Shown here: piece after piece, positions 59,501-64,000 of the stretch
How positions within the stretch are numbered: the stretch's first letter is position 1
How the letters are laid out: every line of letters starts with the position of its first letter
IMG/VR virus record: IMGVR_UViG_3300044632_001003
Coordinates: 141,010 to 205,009 of that record
Direction: 5' to 3' (one strand)
Length of the DNA stretch: 64,000 nt
From: a virus
Made by a program: the position numbers and the translations under genes
Notes under the pieces: generated by a model
The model's database searches: none
Told to the model about the DNA's origin: nothing
What the model saw: the letters and a program-made list of their open reading frames with translations, nothing else

Positions 59501-59606
59501 AGACCTCCCATCTTTATCGACCCAGTGGGCAAGGAGGGGCAGGTCTTATACGGAGTTTGAACCCCCGCCGCCTATGAGACAATCATACCAGATACGGTGC
59601 GAATCG
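59501..59606 (-). ncRNA. hairpin and tRNA-like remnant upstream of tRNA-Arg
   Basis: AGACCT-CCC/GGGG-c-AGGTCT stem (59501-59546) with inner CCC-AGT-GGG. Next to it on the minus strand is a T-arm-like GGGGGTTCAAACTCCG and an anticodon-arm-like GTATG/CATAG around ATTGTCT. The acceptor arm does not pair properly, so it may be a decayed tRNA or a separate RNA. Confidence 0.3.
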
Positions 59607-60113
59607 TCAAGATCCAAAAATTTGAATCGAAATTCTTGGTTCTGGTAAATAATTTGAGACTAATGTTACGACATGACCTTCATGAATATCATTCAAAACT
59701 AAAGACCTACATTCTGGAACTAGGGCTTTCATGATAGAACTACCATCCTCTTGCTCTTCTTGCCACACAAATAATCCACCATGATTAATATGCCATTCTT
59801 TGTTTAAGTATATAGTTGCACCAAATTTATGATTAGAATCATCATGAAGTGCGATACCACCGTTAGGTAGCGTTACATGATAATTCATGGATATTTTATT
59901 ACAATAGGGTAAAATATCTTTAATTTCTTCGAGTATTTCTAATCTCAATTCTGGATTTACTTTTCTGAATAGACAGTTTCCAGAAATACCCAGTGTTGCA
60001 TACCTTGGCCAAGCAAAGGTACTAACTTTCCAACTATCGGAGAGATTGGAATTAACATCATCAAGACATTTTTTCCACAAATCTAAACTAATACTATCTT
60101 TAAATACTTTCAT
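59607..60113 (-). CDS. 2OG-Fe(II) oxygenase
   Basis: 168 residues from the ATG at 60113 (a TTG at 60128 would add five residues). PNGGIALHDDSNHKFGATIY near residues 83-102 has H-D-D (H-x-D); RSLVLNDIHEGHVVTLVSNY near 137-156 has the distal His, and PEPRISIQIFG near 158-168 the 2-oxoglutarate Arg. Overlaps the 140-residue gene by 14 nt. Substrate unknown. Confidence 0.82.
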   Translation of the reverse strand: MKVFKDSISLDLWKKCLDDVNSNLSDSWKVSTFAWPRYATLGISGNCLFRKVNPELRLEILEEIKDILPYCNKISMNYHVTLPNGGIALHDDSNHKFGATIYLNKEWHINHGGLFVWQEEQEDGSSIMKALVPECRSLVLNDIHEGHVVTLVSNYLPEPRISIQIFGS

Positions 60114-60522
60114 TTGAACAATTTTCAATCCAAGGAGAGCAAATCCTCATGGGAGGAGCAAGTTTTTTACATTCATCAGTATAGCACACTGAATCGTCAT
60201 TTTTTTCTTCAATATACTGAGGTTGATATCTTTTATTTGATTCAGAAATAATGCGATCATACTCAGGTGTGACTTCATCAATTGCTCGATCTATATCACG
60301 CTTGACTCTGCGTTCTACCGCGTGAGGATCTTGCAAAATAAGTTCATTCAAAATCCCGTTCGGGAAATATTTACGTTGAACTTCATCCAATAAGTCCCAA
60401 AGTGCGTGATCGGGAATTTTTGTACATTGTGAAAGTGCTGCAATAAGACTTGATAATACGACACCAACTATGAGCAGTTGTTTCTTATCAGTTTTCTTCT
60501 TACCGAAGTTAAAGTTAAACAT
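60100..60522 (-). CDS. membrane-anchored hypothetical protein (140 aa)
   Basis: A basic start (MFNFNFGKKKTDKKQ) is followed by a membrane helix with a Cys (LLIVGVVLSSLIAALSQC), suggesting a signal anchor. The rest is helical and charged (AVERRVKRDIDRAIDEV) with four Cys in the last 30 residues (CYTDECKKL, CSPWIENC). Located between a tail-lysozyme-type gene and a 2OG oxygenase gene. Not recognised; may sit in the periplasm. Confidence 0.65.
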   Translation of the reverse strand: MFNFNFGKKKTDKKQLLIVGVVLSSLIAALSQCTKIPDHALWDLLDEVQRKYFPNGILNELILQDPHAVERRVKRDIDRAIDEVTPEYDRIISESNKRYQPQYIEEKNDDSVCYTDECKKLAPPMRICSPWIENCSNESI

Positions 60523-60527
60523 AAGAA

Positions 60528-60554
60528 AGGGGAGTTCTGCAGCACTCCCCTTAT
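60528..60554 (-). terminator. terminator-like hairpin after lysozyme-type gene
   Basis: AAGGGGAGT/ACTCCCCTT, 9-bp stem with an 8-nt loop, followed by a weak T-run on the minus strand. Confidence 0.6.
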
Positions 60555-60557
60555 ATA

Positions 60558-61178
60558 TTAAACTTCTACCGTGATCAGTCGGTTGGCATAATCATGAGCA
60601 TACGAAGTGCGAGCACCATGATGCCCCCAACCAATCCAACTATACGCATAGTCCATGTAGCGGTTAATTGATTTACCAGGAGTCTTCATACGCTCCTCAA
60701 TCTCTTTCCACTGGACTTCATTTGTTAGATAACGAAGTTGCGTGTGAAGATTTGATGGCGAACCACCAAACTTCTTAGCAAAATCACCCAATCCATAATA
60801 ACGGTTGGCAGATGTCCATTGAATCAGTCCGTAACCGCGTCCGCAGTTACCCCAACTGGTTCTGCTACCTCCTTCGCAAATATTAGGCACGAATGTTGAT
60901 TCTTGTCTAATATTGCCCATGATGGTAGCAAGGGCGTTTCTGTCTTTAATACCACGATCCTGGAAATATGCCAGGGTAGCATTCTCATTTTCATTACACC
61001 CTTTACAAATTAGCCTTTTCTCTTTTGGCTTTTCAGGTTGAGCAACCTCTCTGGTCGCTGTCTCTTCAACTACAGGGGGCGGAGGACCGTCCATTTTGTA
61101 GTTTACGAATGGCAGTGTTGCCGTCGATGTTGTAACCGTTGCCAGGAGAGGCAGGGCTACTGTAAAGATATTTTGCAT
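60558..61178 (-). CDS. phage tail lysozyme-type peptidoglycan hydrolase
   Basis: 206 residues. N-terminal hydrophobic segment (FTVALPLLATVTTSTATLPF), a Pro/Glu linker, then a lysozyme domain from ~residue 65: ALATIMGNIRQESTFVPNIC with the likely catalytic Glu, GYGLIQWTSANRYYGLGDFA near 108-127 and YAYSWIGWGHHGARTSYAHD near 177-196. It matches the Phage_lysozyme2 (tail lysozyme) pattern. Digests host peptidoglycan at entry or lysis. Signal-like N-terminus favours export. Confidence 0.8.
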   Translation of the reverse strand: MQNIFTVALPLLATVTTSTATLPFVNYKMDGPPPPVVEETATREVAQPEKPKEKRLICKGCNENENATLAYFQDRGIKDRNALATIMGNIRQESTFVPNICEGGSRTSWGNCGRGYGLIQWTSANRYYGLGDFAKKFGGSPSNLHTQLRYLTNEVQWKEIEERMKTPGKSINRYMDYAYSWIGWGHHGARTSYAHDYANRLITVEV

Positions 61179-61395
61179 TAAATTTGATTGAACTCTACAT
61201 CCGTATAGGGAAAGCGCACTTCCCTCTTCTCAGAGGGCAGACCCCACGGCTCTAATTGTCACGTCAAGGACTAATAATAAGAAACCCGCCATTTTGTAGC
61301 GGGTTTGTACATAATAAGTTAATATTTAGGTTTTGTCAAGGTGCCAATTAAAGAAGTGTCTTACTAAATACAAATAGTTCATCACCACTAGAACA
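61179..61395. other. divergent intergenic region with hairpin
   Basis: Separates the minus-strand lysozyme-type gene from the plus-strand cluster. Holds an AAACCCGC/GCGGGTTT hairpin (61282-61306), a minus-strand CTAAATA (61323-61329) and a plus-strand CTAAATA (61364-61370). No ORF seen. Confidence 0.5.
61364..61370 (+). promoter_or_regulatory. late promoter-like element (CTAAATA), plus strand
   Basis: 25 nt upstream of the ATG at 61396; drives the only plus-strand operon of the window. Confidence 0.55.
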
Positions 61396-61857
61396 ATGAA
61401 AAGATTAGCACTTATCTTTTCGTTATTCCTTACTACTCCTGCTTTTGCTGGCGAAATCACATCAAAAATCACTGACTCAATTCAATTAAGCGTTCAGGGT
61501 GCGGCGGTTCAATCAGAAAGAGTAGGAGCTTCCTACGCTGTCTCTGGCACAAACATTAATGTAACAACTCTTGGAGGAGTTGGCGGCGCAGGTTCCTATG
61601 CGATCAACACAAACGGACAAGCATTTAGTTTCTCTGAAACATCAATTACTGCAGATACTGATGTTACCAGTCAGTCGGCAGCTTCTGGAACAATTGCTTC
61701 TCCCAACCTTTATAGCAACTCTACTACTCAGTTAGGTGGAGATAAAGGTTCTCTGGCAGGTACTCTGAGTGGAACTGGTGTTCCTACAGTCACTGCTGGT
61801 GGTCCTGGAAGCAGCGCAACAGCACAAAGAACCATTGAGTTAAGCGTATTCAAGTGA
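61396..61857 (+). CDS. secreted/virion hypothetical protein (153 aa), paralogue pair member 1
   Basis: Signal peptide MKRLALIFSLFLTTPAFA, cleavage before GEITSK. The mature part is Ser/Thr/Gly/Asn rich and beta-prone: SYAVSGTNINVTTLGGVGGA near residues 47-66 and QAFSFSETSITAD near 75-87. It shares S-Y-x-V-x-G-T-N-I-N and F-S/Q-F-S-E-T motifs with the next gene, so the two are paralogues. Likely exported to the host periplasm or part of the virion; function unknown. Confidence 0.75.
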   Translation: MKRLALIFSLFLTTPAFAGEITSKITDSIQLSVQGAAVQSERVGASYAVSGTNINVTTLGGVGGAGSYAINTNGQAFSFSETSITADTDVTSQSAASGTIASPNLYSNSTTQLGGDKGSLAGTLSGTGVPTVTAGGPGSSATAQRTIELSVFK

Positions 61858-62216
61858 GACACATAACTCCCGTTTTGCTGGCAGCAGCGGGACTTATATC
61901 TCCCTGCTATGCTGCGCCCCTCACTCCTAACTTTACGAGTGGCACAATTACTTCTGAGACTAAAACTCGTACTGAAGTGATTGAAGTTATCAAACAAATA
62001 GAATATACCACTGGGACATCTTATACAGTCACTGGTACTAATATCAACATCCCTGGAACACCTGCTCCAGGAGCGAACTACACCATCATCAATCAAGGTG
62101 CTCCGTTCCAGTTTAGTGAAACACACTTGACTCCTGGAATTGCGAAAGAAACATGGATAGATCGCAAAACTACCGAAGAATCGGTAACAAATTCTATATC
62201 TGTCTTTACACAATAA
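61854..62216 (+). CDS. secreted/virion hypothetical protein (120 aa), paralogue pair member 2
   Basis: A GTG start overlaps the previous stop as GTGA. Signal peptide HITPVLLAAAGLISPCYAAP. SYTVTGTNINIPGTPAPGAN near residues 56-75 and APFQFSETHLTPG near 83-95 parallel the preceding gene. Same operon; unknown role. Confidence 0.72.
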   Translation: MRHITPVLLAAAGLISPCYAAPLTPNFTSGTITSETKTRTEVIEVIKQIEYTTGTSYTVTGTNINIPGTPAPGANYTIINQGAPFQFSETHLTPGIAKETWIDRKTTEESVTNSISVFTQ

Positions 62217-62740
62217 TCGGTTTAGCGGCACCTGCATTTGCAGAAGCACCATCTAATACGAATATTGCAGGACCCTCAGCATCTGCGACTGGTAATGTAA
62301 CCAACCAGGCAGTACAGGTGCTTCAGGGTCCTTTTTCTGTGAATACTTATGGTTCTGGTGTTTCTTGCCAGGGACCTACACTGAACTTACAGACCTTTGG
62401 ATACAATAGTCTATCTGGTAGCACCGACCCAACAACTTATCAACAAAACTCTCTGAACACTGGTTTATCAGCAGGATTTTCCATCCCTCTTGATGGTTCA
62501 TTTCAAGAACTCTGTAAAGCAAGGGTTCGTACAGAGATTACAAGACAACAAGCAGAAGCAGATAAAGCACGTTTGGACTTTGAGTTAGTCAGATTATTAA
62601 AGTGTGGTGAAGCAATGAAGAATGGAATTTCATTTCACCCAGAAAGTCCTTATGCGAAAATTTGTGCTGATGTCGTTGTGAAGTATCCACGAGTACAGGA
62701 TGTAGCAAATGGAAATCAGACCAATCCAAATAAGAAGTAA
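62153..62740 (+). CDS. exported hypothetical protein (195 aa)
   Basis: The ATG lies 64 nt inside the preceding gene. The N-terminus has a basic part and a hydrophobic signal (FYICLYTIIGLAAPAFAEAP). The middle is Asn/Gly/Thr/Gln rich, and a helical C-terminal half (RVRTEITRQQAEADKARLDF) carries three Cys. Third gene of the plus-strand operon. The long overlap leaves the start somewhat uncertain. Confidence 0.7.
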   Translation: MDRSQNYRRIGNKFYICLYTIIGLAAPAFAEAPSNTNIAGPSASATGNVTNQAVQVLQGPFSVNTYGSGVSCQGPTLNLQTFGYNSLSGSTDPTTYQQNSLNTGLSAGFSIPLDGSFQELCKARVRTEITRQQAEADKARLDFELVRLLKCGEAMKNGISFHPESPYAKICADVVVKYPRVQDVANGNQTNPNKK

Positions 62741-63383
62741 TCCTCCACCGATTATTCCAACTATAGAACCTCCTGTGACTCGCAGAACGGGTAGAACTAT
62801 TATACCCGAAATTAATATGCCCATCATTAATATGCCTGATACAACTATCAAATATCCAATAATTGATGTGCCGACTCAAGAAGAGTTTGATGCTGCAGTA
62901 AGGGCAGAGCAAAAGAAACAGCAGGAAGAGAAAGAAGAAAAGACCAGAGGACTTCCTGATGCTACCCCTACCCCTCAACTGCCTCCATCTGTTCAAACCC
63001 CCCAGGATAATCGGATTATTTCCGATGATGCACCCAAAACTAGTAACTTAGGAGTGCCCGTCATTGAAGTACCAATCGTCGGAGAAGTCCCTATCCCACC
63101 TAAAGAGCAGGTTATTCTTGCTGGCACCACTGCTACTGCTTCTGTTGCTGCGGCTCTTGTTGGGAAATCTTTGGTGGAATGGATGGTAGGTAAGATGAAA
63201 CCTATTGTTCAACAGATATTTGTAAGGGGTAAGAAACTCTTAAGCAGAGACCTTACCCCCTATGAACTTCAAGTTTATTTTGCGTTTGAAAAAAGTCAGT
63301 CTCTTAAAAAAGTAAATAAGTTACTGAAGAAAGAACAGAAGAATCAAAAGAAAGAACAATACAAAAAGTTTCACTCAAAGTGA
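62709..63383 (+). CDS. Pro-rich structural/membrane protein (224 aa)
   Basis: The N-terminal ~60 residues are Pro/Ile rich (RSNPPPIIPTIEPPVTRRTG). Then comes a charged helix (FDAAVRAEQKKQQEEKEEKT), a Pro linker, one membrane-like segment (VILAGTTATASVAAALVGKS) near residues 136-155, and a Lys-rich C-terminus (LLKKEQKNQKKEQYKKFHSK). Overlaps the previous gene by 32 nt. It looks like a membrane-spanning or virion-internal protein; not recognised. Confidence 0.7.
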   Translation: MEIRPIQIRSNPPPIIPTIEPPVTRRTGRTIIPEINMPIINMPDTTIKYPIIDVPTQEEFDAAVRAEQKKQQEEKEEKTRGLPDATPTPQLPPSVQTPQDNRIISDDAPKTSNLGVPVIEVPIVGEVPIPPKEQVILAGTTATASVAAALVGKSLVEWMVGKMKPIVQQIFVRGKKLLSRDLTPYELQVYFAFEKSQSLKKVNKLLKKEQKNQKKEQYKKFHSK

Positions 63384-63797
63384 TTACTTCTTACGCTTCT
63401 CTAACAATACACTAAAGTTTTTATCTTTTGTTCCCCCATCATAAGCAAGAGCATAACCTTCGTCAATCATTTGATTATTCAATGAGGTCTCTTGTCCATT
63501 AATAAACAAATGCCCGATGATTCTTCCATACTTCTCTGTACTGTCTGGAAGTTCGGTCTTGATAATAATATCTTTAGCACCTTCAAGTTTTTTTTTCAAC
63601 CATTCTTTTGATTCAAGACCCATTGCCTTCTCTTTGAGATCCGTTGTTCTACTTTCGGGAGTATCAACCCCAGCAAGACGAATACGTTTAGTGAGAGATA
63701 TATCAAACCCTAAATCAATATCCGCATCAATCGTATCCCCATCGACTACTTTATGAATCTCACGAATTCTGTAAATATATGGATCTTTATTTTCCAT
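63384..63797 (-). CDS. thermonuclease (SNase family)
   Basis: 137 residues. VVDGDTIDADIDLGFD near residues 17-32 (Asp/Thr of the calcium site), IRLAGVDTPESR near 39-50 (catalytic Arg and Asp/Glu), and KYGRIIGHLFING near 89-101 (second catalytic Arg). Small nuclease without an obvious signal peptide. Could degrade host DNA or RNA. Its ATG shares a base with the stop of the partial gene to its right (TGATG). Confidence 0.9.
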   Translation of the reverse strand: MENKDPYIYRIREIHKVVDGDTIDADIDLGFDISLTKRIRLAGVDTPESRTTDLKEKAMGLESKEWLKKKLEGAKDIIIKTELPDSTEKYGRIIGHLFINGQETSLNNQMIDEGYALAYDGGTKDKNFSVLLEKRKK

Positions 63798-64000
63798 CAG
63801 AAAGGTAACTTGAACTTCTCAGTATTTAGTTTGGGGATAGGAAGTTTCTCAAATGCTTTGCTGACTTGCTTCTCTACAACAGCACCGACGAACTCTTCTG
63901 GGTTGTCCAGAATCTTCTGTGCTTTCTGATAAGTCACATAAGCACCATAGCATAGTGCTCCACTCACCGCCAGACTTGCCGCTGATAAAATAAGTGCTAG
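63797..64000 (-). CDS. hypothetical membrane protein, partial (start outside window)
   Basis: Open frame from the right edge to a TGA at 63797-63799. The visible part has a membrane helix (LALILSAASLAVSGALCYGA) followed by a charged helix (KAQKILDNPEEFVGAVVEKQ) and PIPKLNTEKFKLPF. N-terminus missing. Coupled to the thermonuclease. A minus-strand CTAAATA lies in its codons (63824-63830). Not recognised. Confidence 0.65.
   Translation of the reverse strand, partial: LALILSAASLAVSGALCYGAYVTYQKAQKILDNPEEFVGAVVEKQVSKAFEKLPIPKLNTEKFKLPF

Noticed and set aside
59540-59606. A sixth tRNA (anticodon TGT) in the cluster.
   Set aside because: Acceptor and T-stem pairing are poor and position 37 is C; a proper tRNA-Thr(TGT) already exists at 58828-58900. 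Kept only as a low-confidence remnant.

Overview
The window reads as part of the genome of a T4-like cyanomyovirus (a lytic myovirus of marine Synechococcus or Prochlorococcus). It has no host-type backbone. Genes are tightly packed, mostly on the minus strand, with ATGA/TGATG overlaps. There are T4-type late-promoter elements (TATAAATA/CTAAATA), giant tail-fibre genes, a tRNA cluster with HNH endonucleases, and the usual cyanophage auxiliary metabolic genes: psbA, psbD, hli, ferredoxin, plastoquinol terminal oxidase, transaldolase, 6-phosphogluconate dehydrogenase and pstS. The T4 core replication and capsid genes lie outside the window. Exact phage identity cannot be given from sequence reading alone.

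Layout. (1) 1-17.5 kb: adhesin/tail-fibre block, with three consecutive RCC1-repeat proteins (one cut by the window edge), a 2373-residue collagen-like fibre and a beta-helix-type virion protein. (2) 17.6-22.9 kb: HNH endonuclease, methyltransferase, class II aldolase with three small genes, then psbD, an endonuclease VII-type HNH gene and psbA, which has a structured leader. (3) 23-30.8 kb: a second virion block with a fibre-like protein, a subtilisin-like protease and a second collagen-like fibre. (4) 31-32.6 kb: redox/photosynthesis operon (ferredoxin, unknown, Hli, peroxiredoxin) plus a second Hli and a 28-residue membrane peptide. (5) 32.7-46.4 kb: a ~14 kb glycan island of about 19 co-oriented genes: GT25, GT6, GT11 and other transferases, two sugar-nucleotide epimerase/dehydratases, methyltransferases, and a sugar-activation set (RpiB-adenylyltransferase fusion, RfaE-type kinase, AraD-type epimerase, cupin, transaldolase, HAD phosphatase). 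(6) 46.5-51.4 kb: small genes, tRNA-Pro, PTOX, gnd and a nest of tiny membrane proteins. (7) 51.5-56.3 kb: tRNA-Ser, tRNA-Val, a Dps-like protein, and pstS with an SLH/OprB porin behind Pho-box-like promoters. (8) 56.4-60.5 kb: 2-oxoglutarate/Fe(II) oxygenases and the tRNA cluster (Gly, Thr, Asn, Leu, Arg) with structured non-tRNA segments. (9) 60.5-64 kb: tail-lysozyme-type protein, a plus-strand set of secreted or structural proteins, and a thermonuclease.

How it fits together. The photosystem, ferredoxin, Hli and PTOX genes would keep host electron flow going during infection. gnd, talC and the RpiB domain would draw carbon through the pentose phosphate pathway. pstS and the porin would support phosphate uptake. 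The glycan island could convert pentose-phosphate intermediates into activated sugars and decorate either virion fibres or the host surface. That island is the strongest candidate for an undescribed system: it pairs a GT11 alpha-1,2-fucosyltransferase-like gene with a GT6 (ABO-type) transferase and carries an unusual RpiB-nucleotidyltransferase fusion.
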